From contig NZ_JAHLOS010000002.1 in the NCBI RefSeq assembly GCF_018917525.1, positions 1-64,000 on the forward strand: a stretch of 64,000 nucleotides of DNA, given 5' to 3'. Shown piece after piece: positions 43,149 through 52,137 of the stretch. Origin of the DNA: Enterococcus raffinosus. Lineage in GTDB: Bacteria; Bacillota; Bacilli; Lactobacillales; Enterococcaceae. How positions within the stretch are numbered: position 1 is the first letter of the stretch; each line of letters starts with the position of its first letter. The notes under the pieces were generated by a model, which was not told where the DNA came from, ran no database searches, and was given only the letters and a program-made list of their open reading frames with translations. Position numbers and translations under genes: made by a program.

Positions 43149-43610
43149 CTAAATGGTTAACTCACTGTCACTCTTCAACTCAGTGGCACTTTTAAATAAT
43201 TCCTCGACAATTTGAGAAAAGACAAACGCCGTGAACGGAATCGAAACAAACGCCAAACCGATTACCAATACACCAGGAGCATCTTGCCGATCAGCAACTC
43301 GATAGAAAAACGGTAAAATTCCCAAAAACACAATACTAATCAAAAGAATCAGCTTCTTAATTTTCGAAACAACCTTCAACGTCTTGTCAGAAAAAGCCTC
43401 CGCACCCTTAATAAAATTCAAAATTCGATTCAATAAAAACAACACACGAAATCCTAACAAAACGGAGCCAAAAACCGCAATGAGAAAGATGCTGTTAACC
43501 ACGTCTTTTTTCTCCGAGTAAAATTGGAAAGTAAAAATCACTGTGACAAAGAGAACTAAGAATGAAATAATAACTAACGCCAGTTTAAGCAAATTGACCT
43601 TGAGTTTCAT
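43149..43610 (-). CDS. DUF2975-type membrane protein
   Basis: 153-residue membrane protein with four hydrophobic helices (about residues 8-30, 38-60, 85-105 and 115-140), a short polar loop after each pair, and no enzymatic motif. The size, topology and coupling to a 68-residue HTH gene fit the DUF2975 family. The ATG at 43610 follows GAGGTG. Function unknown; the HTH partner suggests a membrane-sensed regulator pair. Confidence 0.75.
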   Translation of the reverse strand: MKLKVNLLKLALVIISFLVLFVTVIFTFQFYSEKKDVVNSIFLIAVFGSVLLGFRVLFLLNRILNFIKGAEAFSDKTLKVVSKIKKLILLISIVFLGILPFFYRVADRQDAPGVLVIGLAFVSIPFTAFVFSQIVEELFKSATELKSDSELTI

Positions 43611-43735
43611 CAAAACACCTCACTAAATTTGATACCCATAGATTAGCATTCGAAAAATTGATATTCAATATTTTTTTATTGATAAACGATATATTTAACT
43701 ATTTTTATAAATTAGAACCGATTATTTTCAGTCCA

Positions 43736-43770
43736 GACAAAAACGCTAAGCTGATTTCAACTTAGCGTTT
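43736..43770 (-). terminator. Terminator of the Ca2+-type P-ATPase gene
   Basis: AAACGCTAAG and CTTAGCGTTT form a 10-bp stem followed on the minus strand by TTTGTC. It lies a few nt past the ATPase stop. Confidence 0.8.
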
Positions 43771-43774
43771 CTTC

Positions 43775-46417
43775 TTAAATATTCTCTGGATCGACTTCTG
43801 GTGCTTTGTGGAACTTAATCAACTCCGTCACAATAATCGGAACCAATGAAAGCAGAATCGCGATGATCCAATGATTCATGCTAATCGGAACCAAGTAGAA
43901 CAGCTCCTGAGTTTGCGGAATCAAAGCAATTGCCGTGGTAATTCCTAGTGCCAACCAAGCCATTTGCGCTAATGATTTATTCGTAGCTAAATCGACTTTG
44001 AAAATCGACTTGCTGCTGCGAACATTAAATACATGTAGTATTGATGAGTAAGCTAAAACCAAGAATGCCACAGTTTGACCAACTTCTAAACTAGGCGGAG
44101 TAAAGTAGCTAATATGTTCGACAAAAGCCCCGATATAAAAACCGATCAATGTCACTACAGTAAAGACTGCTGCATTCAAGCCAATTTTCTTCCAAAGCCC
44201 ACGGGCAAATATTCCCTCATCACGAGGAATTGGTTTTTCATCCATAATCCCCGCTTCTGCCGGTTCTCTACCTAATGCAAAACCTGGCAGACCATCAGCA
44301 ACTACGTTTACGAATAGTAATTGAACGGCTGTAAAAGGCGCTCCCCAACCTAGCAGCATAGCAATAACCACAATGAAAATCTCTGAAATATTACAGCTTA
44401 ACAAGAAATTGATCGCTTTGCGAATCCCTTGATAAACAGAACGGCCGCGGGCAACTGCATCAACGATCGTCGCAAAGTTATCATCAGTCAAAACCATATC
44501 GGCTGCGCCTTTGGCCACATCTGTTCCTGTGATCCCCATCGCACAGCCGACATCGCTGGCTTTCAACGCCGGCGCGTCATTGACACCATCACCAGTCATT
44601 GCCACGACAGCACCTGACCGTTGCCAAGATTTAACAATTCGAATTTTATCCTCCGGTGTTACTCGAGCATAGACAGATAGATCCTTGACACGATCGTCTA
44701 GCTCTTCATCAGTCATTTTTTGCAGCTGAGCACCTGAAATCGCCTCTTTTCGGCTCTTCATGATTCCTAGTTCTTTTGCGATTGCTCCAGCAGTCACGAC
44801 ATGATCCCCTGTGATCATGACCGTTTTGATGCCCGCCTTTTTGGCGCGTGCAATAGCTGCTTTTGATTCTGGGCGAGGTGGATCGATCATCCCGATCAGC
44901 CCCATCAAACGTAAATTTTTCTCTAAAGCTTCTGAAGTAATTTCTTTCGGTTCTTCTTCATGGATCGCATAGCCTACCGCAATAACCCGCAGGGCTTTTT
45001 TCCCAAAGCGGTCATTGACAATCGCCGCTTGATCCACATCACCATAATGAAATTTTGGATATAAAACGTCGAAAGCGCCTTTTGTAATGGAGATAAATTT
45101 CTTCCCGCGCTTATGTACAGTCGTCATCATCTTTCGATCTGAGTCAAATGGTATTTCTCCAATTCGCGGATATTTTTCTTCCAGTTCAGCTTTCGTATGA
45201 TAATTTTCTTCCACGGCGCGAACGATCGCCGCTTCCGTTGGGTTTCCTTTGATTTCTAATTCATTGTCATCATTTTCTACAATGACATCGGTACACAAGG
45301 CTGCGATGCTCAGAACCTCCATCGCTTCTTCCGTCATGCCTTCTTCTGTATCTACTACAGAATCACCATGAGTCCAAACACGACGAACCCGCATTTTATT
45401 TTGCGTCAAAGTCCCAGTCTTATCTGAACAAATGACGTTTGCCGATCCAAGCGTTTCTACTGCTGGCAAGCGTCGAATAATCGCATTTTTCTGCGCCATC
45501 TTCTGTACGCCAAATGCCAAGGTTAAGGTCACAATAACGGTCAAGGTTTCTGGAACAGCGGCAACTGCTAATGAAATTGCCGTGATAAACATGTCCAGCA
45601 TTGGTTCTCCTTGCATCTGACCAATGAAAAACACAAAAGCCGCAGCTGCCAAAGCGATCAAACTAATGCGTTTGCCTAATTGATTTAATCGTTTTTGCAG
45701 AGGTGTTTTTTGAGTTTCATCACTATTTAAAAGGCCAGCGATTTTCCCCATCTCAGTTTTCATACCCGTCGCCGTAACAATAGCCTTTCCGCGACCATTT
45801 ACTACTGTCGATCCTTTGTAAAGCATATTCAAACGATCTCCTAATGAATCGTCCTCTTCGCCCTGATACTCTGGATCCTTCATTACTGGTTCACTTTCCC
45901 CAGTCAATGCCGACTCTTCCACTCGTAATTGCGAAGCTTCTGCGATTCGCGCGTCCGCCGTGATCATCGATCCTGACTCAAGCAGTAATGTATCACCCGG
46001 TACTAGGTCTTCTGCATCCACCTCTTCCTGCTTGCCATTTCGTATAACAGTAGCGGTTTGTTTATTCATATCTTGTAAGGCTGATAATGCTTTTTCCGCA
46101 TTGCCTTCTTGGACGATTGCTAAAACTGAATTGATCACAACGATCGCAATAATTAGAAAACTCTCGAAATAATCGCCATGGTCTGTAGCTATCGCAGTGT
46201 ATAAAGATATCACCGCGGCCACCAATAATATAATCGTCGTAAAATCAGTCAAACTATGGAAAAATTTTTTTACCAACGATTCTTTAGGCGCTTCATCAAA
46301 CTTATTTTTTCCGTTATTTTTTACTTTCTCTTGGACTTTTTCATCTGTCAGTCCATCATTCAAACTAGCATCATATTCGCTAACCACAGCATCCACTGTC
46401 TCTTTGTAGGGTTCCAT
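43775..46417 (-). CDS. P2A-type Ca2+-transporting ATPase
   Basis: 880-residue P-type pump, probably exporting Ca2+. It has TGES, phosphorylated Asp332 in CSDKTGTLT, TGDGVNDAPAL and about ten membrane helices. Unlike the pump at 7086-9638 it keeps the calcium-site residues of M5 (Asn and Glu in SCNISE) and the Asn and Asp of M6 (NVVADG). M4 reads VPETLTV instead of the usual PEGLP, but keeps Glu290. AGGAGG is 6 nt before the ATG. Own promoter and terminator. Confidence 0.92.
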   Translation of the reverse strand: MEPYKETVDAVVSEYDASLNDGLTDEKVQEKVKNNGKNKFDEAPKESLVKKFFHSLTDFTTIILLVAAVISLYTAIATDHGDYFESFLIIAIVVINSVLAIVQEGNAEKALSALQDMNKQTATVIRNGKQEEVDAEDLVPGDTLLLESGSMITADARIAEASQLRVEESALTGESEPVMKDPEYQGEEDDSLGDRLNMLYKGSTVVNGRGKAIVTATGMKTEMGKIAGLLNSDETQKTPLQKRLNQLGKRISLIALAAAAFVFFIGQMQGEPMLDMFITAISLAVAAVPETLTVIVTLTLAFGVQKMAQKNAIIRRLPAVETLGSANVICSDKTGTLTQNKMRVRRVWTHGDSVVDTEEGMTEEAMEVLSIAALCTDVIVENDDNELEIKGNPTEAAIVRAVEENYHTKAELEEKYPRIGEIPFDSDRKMMTTVHKRGKKFISITKGAFDVLYPKFHYGDVDQAAIVNDRFGKKALRVIAVGYAIHEEEPKEITSEALEKNLRLMGLIGMIDPPRPESKAAIARAKKAGIKTVMITGDHVVTAGAIAKELGIMKSRKEAISGAQLQKMTDEELDDRVKDLSVYARVTPEDKIRIVKSWQRSGAVVAMTGDGVNDAPALKASDVGCAMGITGTDVAKGAADMVLTDDNFATIVDAVARGRSVYQGIRKAINFLLSCNISEIFIVVIAMLLGWGAPFTAVQLLFVNVVADGLPGFALGREPAEAGIMDEKPIPRDEGIFARGLWKKIGLNAAVFTVVTLIGFYIGAFVEHISYFTPPSLEVGQTVAFLVLAYSSILHVFNVRSSKSIFKVDLATNKSLAQMAWLALGITTAIALIPQTQELFYLVPISMNHWIIAILLSLVPIIVTELIKFHKAPEVDPENI

Positions 46418-46458
46418 CCTATTCCTCCTTTTGTTATAAAAAACCTGTCTATATTATT

Positions 46459-46488
46459 ACTATAACACAGAAAAGTACGTGAACTCAA
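46459..46488 (-). promoter_or_regulatory. Promoter of the Ca2+-type P-ATPase gene
   Basis: -35 TTGAGT (46488-46483), 18-nt spacer, -10 TATAGT (46464-46459). Divergent from the RNA promoter about 100 nt away. Confidence 0.6.
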
Positions 46489-46556
46489 AGCATACACCTT
46501 GTCTTTTCGTCAAAAAGTAACAAATATAGATATCTAAAATAACCAGGTGTAATCGC

Positions 46557-46585
46557 TTCCATATTCTGATAACTTGTGCTATATT
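46557..46585 (+). promoter_or_regulatory. Extended -10 promoter of the structured RNA
   Basis: -35 TTCCAT (46557-46562), 17-nt spacer, and TGCTATATT, an extended -10 (46577-46585). Transcription should begin near 46592. Confidence 0.65.
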
Positions 46586-46591
46586 ATAGAT

Positions 46592-46968
46592 ACAAGGAAG
46601 GAGGAACTTAAATCATTCGAAGGATTTCTCGATAGGTAAGTAGAAAAAAGTAAACAATAAAATTGTTAGTAATACAAGATTCACCGAAAAGTTGTCAAAA
46701 TGTATGTGTGAAGTATTTCTTTTATAAATAGTGAATGCGTATCAGAGGTTGAGTAGTACATCAAACACACAAGTAAAAAGATACGTAATTAAGATAAAGT
46801 TTCTTAAAACTGAATAAAAGTGAAAACGTAGTAAAAACAAATATTTATGTTTATAGTCAAGAAATTCATGTAATACTTTACATGTATCAATAAAGTAATA
46901 TAAAATTCGAATGATTTAATCCTTCCGAAATTCTAAGAGCCAGGCTTATCGAGAGCCTGGCTTTTTTT
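46592..46968 (+). ncRNA. Putative structured noncoding RNA, about 377 nt
   Basis: A transcription unit without an ORF. Promoter ahead and strong terminator at its end. The two ends pair: GGAAGGA (46596-46602) with TCCTTCC (46920-46926), and TTAAATCATTCGAA (46608-46621) with TTCGAATGATTTAA (46906-46919), giving 21 base pairs with a 5-nt 5' bulge. Inside lie hairpins: AACAAT/ATTGTT (46653-46667), TTCAC/GTGAA (46680-46712), TGCGTATC/GATACGTA (46736-46787), AGTTT/AAACT (46798-46811) and CATGTAA/TTACATG (46867-46884). ATGs present are followed within eight codons by stops. It does not look like RNase P RNA, tmRNA, 6S or SRP RNA by their known conserved sequences. No function is assigned. Confidence 0.65.
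46938..46968 (+). terminator. Terminator of the structured RNA
   Basis: AGCCAGGC and GCCTGGCT form a GC-rich 8-bp stem with a 9-nt loop, followed by seven T residues. It is a strong rightward intrinsic terminator. Beyond it, 46969-47171 shows nothing I can support. Confidence 0.92.
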
Positions 46969-47171
46969 GGCGAGTTCGACTTTTAGCAGGTTGCTTAGTT
47001 AGAGAGAAGTCTGCTTGATTAAGAGATATAAAGTACGAGATGTATAGTCGATTCGTATGCGTGGCGGGAATAAAACTCATTTTTCATTGGTCTAGAAAAA
47101 TGAATTGTTTACTTCGAGATAGCTGTCAGTTTTTCTTCCTCCTTCAGCTTCTAAGGACCTGTTTTCAACGA

Positions 47172-47212
47172 CAAAAAGGCACTAAACACTTGCCTGCATC
47201 TAGCGCCTTACT
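47172..47212 (-). terminator. Terminator of queA
   Basis: On the minus strand GGCGCTA...TAGTGCC is followed by TTTTTGTCG, about 15 nt past the queA stop. Confidence 0.7.
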
Positions 47213-47222
47213 TTTTTTTCGA

Positions 47223-48254
47223 TTATTTTACGAACATCGCGTCGCCAAAACTGAAGAAGCGATAACGTTCCTCTATGGCATGATGATAAGCAGCCAACGT
47301 TTTTTCACGTCCGGCAAATGCACTTACCAACATCACTAATGTTGATTTTGGCAAATGAAAATTGGTCGAAAAGGCTTGAACAATTTTGAATTCATAGCCA
47401 GGGGTGATGAAAATATCGGTCCAACCGCTGTCAGCTTTGATCTCACCAGCAAATTTCGTTCCGATCGTTTCTAAGGTACGAATTGACGTTGTCCCTACTG
47501 CTACGATTTTTCCGCCATTTTCACGAACGTCATTCAATTGGGCAGCAGCCTCTTCTGTTAAGCGATAAAACTCACTATGCATTTGATGCTCAGCGATATT
47601 TTCAACACTTACTGGTCGGAATGTGCCTAGTCCTACGTGCAAGGTCAAATAAACCAGATTCACACCTTTTGCAGCGATCTTTTCTAATAATTCCGGCGTG
47701 AAGTGCAGACCAGCTGTTGGTGCTGCCGCAGAGCCATTTTCCTTTGCGTACACGGTTTGGTAACGTTCTGGATCTTCTAAGCGTTCTTTGATATATGGTG
47801 GCAGTGGCATTTCACCAAGAGATTCCAAGTTTTCTAAAAAGATACCTTCATAGGAAAACTCCACAATCCGCCCGCCATGTTCTAATTCTTCTTTCACTTC
47901 TGCACTTAAGCGGCCATCCCCAAAGACGATCCGAGTGCCGACTTTTGCACGACGCGCTGGCTTGATCAACGTTTCCCATTCATCCCCTTGGGTATTATTC
48001 AGCAACAATACCTCCAAGTGCCCTCCAGTTTCAGGCTTTTCGCCATATAAACGAGCAGGTAATACCCGTGTGTCATTCATCACTAAGGCATCTCCTGGGC
48101 TCAATTCTTCAATAATTTCATCAAAATGCTTATCCTCGATTTGGCCAGATTCTCGATCTAGCACTAATAAACGCGAACTGTCACGTTTTTCTAGAGGGGT
48201 CTGGGCAATTAGTTCTTCAGGTAAATCAAAATCAAAATCTTCTGTGGTTAACAT
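47223..48254 (-). CDS. queA: S-adenosylmethionine:tRNA ribosyltransferase-isomerase
   Basis: 343-residue enzyme that transfers ribosyl from SAM to preQ1-tRNA, giving epoxyqueuosine. It begins with the family pattern [20 protein letters not shown]; further hallmarks are [23 protein letters not shown] and GTTSIRTLE. Length is normal. AGAGGAG precedes the ATG. It precedes tgt on the same strand but not directly; about 4.4 kb separates them. Confidence 0.97.
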   Translation of the reverse strand: MLTTEDFDFDLPEELIAQTPLEKRDSSRLLVLDRESGQIEDKHFDEIIEELSPGDALVMNDTRVLPARLYGEKPETGGHLEVLLLNNTQGDEWETLIKPARRAKVGTRIVFGDGRLSAEVKEELEHGGRIVEFSYEGIFLENLESLGEMPLPPYIKERLEDPERYQTVYAKENGSAAAPTAGLHFTPELLEKIAAKGVNLVYLTLHVGLGTFRPVSVENIAEHQMHSEFYRLTEEAAAQLNDVRENGGKIVAVGTTSIRTLETIGTKFAGEIKADSGWTDIFITPGYEFKIVQAFSTNFHLPKSTLVMLVSAFAGREKTLAAYHHAIEERYRFFSFGDAMFVK

Positions 48255-48682
48255 AGCTTCTCCTCTTTTCCTCCGCTATTCTATCATGGGTCAATCCTAT
48301 TGAAAAGCACTGTGCTATTTTCTTCCTCACGATGTAAATAGAAAAAAGACCAAAATTGTTGGAATTTTTTTTTAGTGATAAAAAATGTTTTTTATGAGCT
48401 CTGATACTCGATGTAGAGACTCAAAGCAACGATGAAAAATCATTCTAAGAACGTTATTCACCATCCAATGAAATCGGTTTAAAATGCTTCTTTTTGACCA
48501 AAAAAGAGCGGTCTATTTGTTTTTAAACGCGTCTTGTTGCATACTAAAATTATAACTATGTTCATTTTTTTACATTCAATTGATACTTTTTGCTGTTCTC
48601 ATTTGAGATCTAACAAACGATATTGACCGTAAAAAAGGAAAAAAATTGGAAGATTTCCAACAATTAAAAAGGAGCAAAGAAG
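48255..48682. other. Intergenic region upstream of the OpuC-type operon
   Basis: About 430 nt, AT-rich. A possible rightward promoter is TTGTTG, 17-nt spacer, TATGTT (48534-48562). The palindrome TTGGAAGATTTCCAA (48646-48660) lies just before the ribosome site. Half of it, extended to TTCCAACAATT, is the reverse complement of AATTGTTGGAA at 48354-48364. No gene seen. Confidence 0.5.
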
Positions 48683-49855
48683 ATGATTGAATTTGACCAC
48701 GTTTCTAAAATTTACAATGGAAACAAAGTAGCAGTGGAAGACGTCAACCTTTCTTTCAATAAGGGAGAGTTTATTTGTTTGATTGGGACCAGCGGAAGCG
48801 GAAAAACGACTACCATGCGAATGATCAATCGTATGATCGATCCAACTAAAGGAACAATCAGGATTAACGGGGAAGATATTCAAAAGAAAAATCCCGTTGA
48901 ATTACGCCGTCAGATTGGCTATGTCATTCAAAATATTGGCTTGATGCCACATATGACAATTCGCGACAACATTACTCTTGTTCAACGACTATTGAAAGTC
49001 GATAAAGAAGAACAGAACAAAACCGCAGAAAAAATGATTGACCTAGTGGAATTGCCGCGAGACATGCTGGATCGTTATCCCCATGAATTATCAGGTGGAC
49101 AACAACAGAGAATCGGGGTTGTTCGTGCGCTTGCGGCTGACCAAGATGTCATTTTGATGGATGAACCCTTCGGTGCCTTAGATCCGATTACTCGTGATTC
49201 ATTGCAGGACCTTGTAAAGGATTTACAAGAACGGCTAGGGAAAACAATCGTATTTGTTACTCACGATATGGACGAAGCATTAAAATTATCGAACCGGATC
49301 GCCATTATGGATAACGGGAAAGTCATTCAATTTGATACACCAGAAAATATCTTGCAAAATCCGGCCAATGAGTTTGTCGAAGAATTATTAGGTGAGGATC
49401 GCTTATTGCAAGCAAAACCAGATACCACAACAGTTGGCGAGATCATGATGCACACAGCTGTTTCCATCACCCCAGAAAAAAGCCTGCAAAATGCGATTCG
49501 CCTAATGCGGGAAAAACGGGTAGATACTCTTTTAGTCGTTGATGAGGACAATATCCTGAAGGGCTTTGTTGACGTTGAAACAATCGACCGCGAACGTCGG
49601 CGAGGAAAAGCGACAAGCATCGGTGATATCATTAATCCAAAGGTTTTCTACGTGAAGGAAAAAGCTTTGGTACGCGACAGTTTACAACGGATTCTGAAAC
49701 GCGGCGTAAAATATGTTCCCGTTGTAGATGAAGGCAATCACCTTGTGGGTATTCTAACAAGAGTCTCACTTGTGGATATTATCTATGACGTTCTTTGGGG
49801 TGAGGAAGATACTTTCGGAGATGCAGCTGAAAACATCACTAGCGAGGAGGCGTAA
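48683..49855 (+). CDS. opuCA: Compatible-solute ABC transporter ATPase with CBS domains, OpuCA type
   Basis: 390-residue ATPase of a glycine betaine/carnitine/choline importer. Walker [10 protein letters not shown] (about residues 35-43), signature LSGGQQQR, Walker B ILMDEP and THDMDEAL are intact. Two CBS domains follow (about 255-375), which in OpuA/OpuC-type systems sense ionic strength or cyclic-di-AMP. First gene of a four-gene operon ordered ATPase-permease-lipoprotein-permease, the OpuB/OpuC layout. AAGGAG precedes the ATG. Confidence 0.94.
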   Translation: MIEFDHVSKIYNGNKVAVEDVNLSFNKGEFICLIGTSGSGKTTTMRMINRMIDPTKGTIRINGEDIQKKNPVELRRQIGYVIQNIGLMPHMTIRDNITLVQRLLKVDKEEQNKTAEKMIDLVELPRDMLDRYPHELSGGQQQRIGVVRALAADQDVILMDEPFGALDPITRDSLQDLVKDLQERLGKTIVFVTHDMDEALKLSNRIAIMDNGKVIQFDTPENILQNPANEFVEELLGEDRLLQAKPDTTTVGEIMMHTAVSITPEKSLQNAIRLMREKRVDTLLVVDEDNILKGFVDVETIDRERRRGKATSIGDIINPKVFYVKEKALVRDSLQRILKRGVKYVPVVDEGNHLVGILTRVSLVDIIYDVLWGEEDTFGDAAENITSEEA

Positions 49856-49857
49856 TT

Positions 49858-50493
49858 ATGCAAGCATTCATCAATGAATATGGTCGGCAAATGCTGACAA
49901 AAAGCGCTGAACATTTATACATCTCAGCCATCGCTTTAGGCTTAGGGATTCTCGTTGCTGTTCCTTTAGGGATCGTATTGACCCGCCTGCCAAAAATTTC
50001 AAATTTAGTAATCGGGATTGCTAGCGTTTTGCAAACCATCCCCTCACTTGCCTTATTAGCACTGATGATCCCTTTCTTCGGTGTAGGAAAATTTCCGGCG
50101 ATCATCGCGCTATTTATTTATTCGCTTTTACCAATTTTGCGAAACACCTTTATCGGTATGAAAAATGTCGATCGCAATTATCGTGATGTTGCAAAAGGAA
50201 TGGGCATGACCAACTTGCAATCGATCTTTACGGTTGAATTGCCTATAGCGGTTCCGACGATCATGGCAGGGATTCGTTTAGCTGCTGTCTATGTAATCGC
50301 ATGGGCTACACTCGCTTCTTATATCGGCGCAGGCGGCCTAGGTGATTTGATTTTCAGCGGGTTAAATAACTTCCAACCGCCTTTGATCATCGCTGGAACT
50401 GTTCCAGTTATTTTAATGGCACTGGTCATTGATCTGCTTTTAGGATTATTGGAAGATCGGATGACTCCGGCAGCACTAAGGAAGGAGGATTAA
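49858..50493 (+). CDS. opuCB: Compatible-solute ABC transporter permease, OpuCB type
   Basis: 211-residue permease with about five or six membrane helices and an EAA-like loop ([20 protein letters not shown], about residues 106-125). It starts 2 nt after the ATPase stop with GGAGG upstream. Pairs with the second permease at the operon's end. Confidence 0.92.
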   Translation: MQAFINEYGRQMLTKSAEHLYISAIALGLGILVAVPLGIVLTRLPKISNLVIGIASVLQTIPSLALLALMIPFFGVGKFPAIIALFIYSLLPILRNTFIGMKNVDRNYRDVAKGMGMTNLQSIFTVELPIAVPTIMAGIRLAAVYVIAWATLASYIGAGGLGDLIFSGLNNFQPPLIIAGTVPVILMALVIDLLLGLLEDRMTPAALRKED

Positions 50494-50496
50494 CCC

Positions 50497-51414
50497 ATGA
50501 AAAAAATAAGAATGTTCGTTTTACTGGGACTTTCCCTACTATTCCTAAGCAGCTGTTCTTTTCCTGGTCTAGCCTCCAACGATGACGAAGATACTATCGC
50601 TGTCACCGGAGGAATCACCTCAGAAATGCAAATTCTTGGAAGTATCACTGCTGGAATGGTCGAGCATTATACTGACAAGAAAACGACGGTGATCAATAAC
50701 CTGGCCACCAATATGATCAATCATCAAGCGATGTTGAAAGACGACGCGTCCATCTCATCCGCACGTTATACAGGAACGGATTTATCTTCCATCCTGCAGC
50801 TGCCTGCGGAAAAAGATCCTAAAAAAGCCTTTACCATCGTCCATGATGAGTTTGAGAAGCGCTTTGATCAGACGTGGCTTCCTTCTTACGGCTTTGACAA
50901 TACGTATGTGTTCTTAGTTCGAAAGGACACCGCGGAAAAATACAACCTGAAAAAGGTCAGTGATTTGAAACGCGTTGCGGGAGAATTAAAAGCTGGGGTA
51001 GATACCTCTTGGATTACGCGTAAAGGTGATGGCTATGAAGGCTTTAAGCAGGCTTATGGTTTCGAGTTTTCTTCTATTCTGCCTATGCAGGTCAGCCTCG
51101 TCTATGATGCGTTGTCCGCGAAAAAAATGGATATCGTTCTCGGTTACTCAACAGATGGCCGTATCGCTAGCTATGACCTTGTAATGCTAGAAGATGATTT
51201 ACGCTTCTTCCCGCCTTACGATGCGGCACCGATCGTTTCAAATAAATTATTAAAAACCGATCCAGAGGTCAAAGACGCGTTAGAACGTTTAGCTGGAAAA
51301 ATCTCTACTGAAGAGATGCAAAAGCTCAACTATCGGGCAGATAATGACCTTGTGGAACCACAAATCGTTGCAGAAGATTTTCTAAAAGAACATAACTATT
51401 TCGAAGGGAAGTGA
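50497..51414 (+). CDS. opuCC: Compatible-solute-binding lipoprotein, OpuCC type
   Basis: 305-residue osmoprotectant-binding lipoprotein. Lipobox LSSC (about residues 17-20) after a short signal peptide; the mature domain begins IAVTGGITSEMQIL, typical of the OpuAC/ProX quaternary-amine-binding fold. Aromatic residues (YTGTD, WLPSYGF) may form the ligand cage. It sits between the two permease genes, spaced 3 nt after opuCB with AAGGAGG. Confidence 0.92.
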   Translation: MKKIRMFVLLGLSLLFLSSCSFPGLASNDDEDTIAVTGGITSEMQILGSITAGMVEHYTDKKTTVINNLATNMINHQAMLKDDASISSARYTGTDLSSILQLPAEKDPKKAFTIVHDEFEKRFDQTWLPSYGFDNTYVFLVRKDTAEKYNLKKVSDLKRVAGELKAGVDTSWITRKGDGYEGFKQAYGFEFSSILPMQVSLVYDALSAKKMDIVLGYSTDGRIASYDLVMLEDDLRFFPPYDAAPIVSNKLLKTDPEVKDALERLAGKISTEEMQKLNYRADNDLVEPQIVAEDFLKEHNYFEGK

Positions 51415-51419
51415 GCGTA

Positions 51420-52082
51420 ATGCAAAATTTAAATACATTTCAACAATTCATTCAATACTATCAAACGAATGGCAGTATTATTTTCACGCAATTTATACGC
51501 CACTTCTTGATTTCGATTTACGGAGTAATTTTTGCGGCAATCGTCGGGATTCCTCTGGGGATTTTCATCGCTCGGCATACAAAATTAGCTAACTGGGTAA
51601 TTCGGCTAGCTAATGTCATTCAAACCATTCCCTCTTTAGCGATGATTTCCGTTTTAATGATCGGGATGGGTCTTGGTGTCAATGTCGTAATTTTGACCGT
51701 TTTCTTGTACTCACTGCTACCAATCATCAAAAATACCTATACCGGCATGCGGCAAGTCGATAAAAATGCGTTAGATGTCGGAACTGGCATGGGAATGACC
51801 AATTGGCAGCGGCTATATATGATCGAGCTTCCATTATCTGTCTCAGTGATTATGGCCGGCATTCGGAACGCACTAGTCGTAGCGATCGGAATTACTGCCA
51901 TCGGCGTCTTCGTTGGAGCCGGCGGATTAGGTGATATCATCATCCGCGGAACCAACGCAACAGACGGGACCGCAATCATTTTAGCAGGTGCTTTACCAAC
52001 TGCTTTGATGGCAATCATGACCGACTGGATTTTGAGTATCGTCGAACGCAAACTCGATCCAGCTACAAGGACAAGTAAATAA
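51420..52082 (+). CDS. opuCD: Compatible-solute ABC transporter permease, OpuCD type
   Basis: 220-residue permease similar to the other one, with about six membrane helices and the EAA-like loop DVGTGMGMTNWQRLYMIELP. The ATG at 51420 is 5 nt after the lipoprotein stop, with AAGGGAAG upstream. Last gene of the operon, followed by a terminator. Confidence 0.92.
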   Translation: MQNLNTFQQFIQYYQTNGSIIFTQFIRHFLISIYGVIFAAIVGIPLGIFIARHTKLANWVIRLANVIQTIPSLAMISVLMIGMGLGVNVVILTVFLYSLLPIIKNTYTGMRQVDKNALDVGTGMGMTNWQRLYMIELPLSVSVIMAGIRNALVVAIGITAIGVFVGAGGLGDIIIRGTNATDGTAIILAGALPTALMAIMTDWILSIVERKLDPATRTSK

Positions 52083-52098
52083 GTCGTAAAACAAATGC

Positions 52099-52137
52099 TC
52101 TCCAATCATTTATACCAATGGTTGGAGAGCTATTTGT
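52099..52137 (+). terminator. Terminator of the OpuC-type operon
   Basis: GCTCTCCAA and TTGGAGAGC form a stem with an inner ATCATT/AATGGT extension, followed by TATTTGT. The weak T tract and its position between convergent genes suggest bidirectional use. Confidence 0.75.

Noticed and set aside
46592-46968. Interpretation of the RNA as RNase P RNA, tmRNA, 6S or SRP RNA
   Set aside because: Length alone fits RNase P RNA, but its conserved core and GC-rich helices are absent. No tmRNA 3' CCA end or tag frame, and it is too long for 6S or SRP RNA.
47040-47339. 99-codon rightward frame downstream of the structured RNA
   Set aside because: It overlaps the queA 3' end and its terminator, has no ribosome site, and the composition is not protein-like. 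It does not make the RNA a leader.
48599-48883. 94-codon leftward frame over the start of opuCA
   Set aside because: Antisense shadow of the ATPase gene and its ribosome site.
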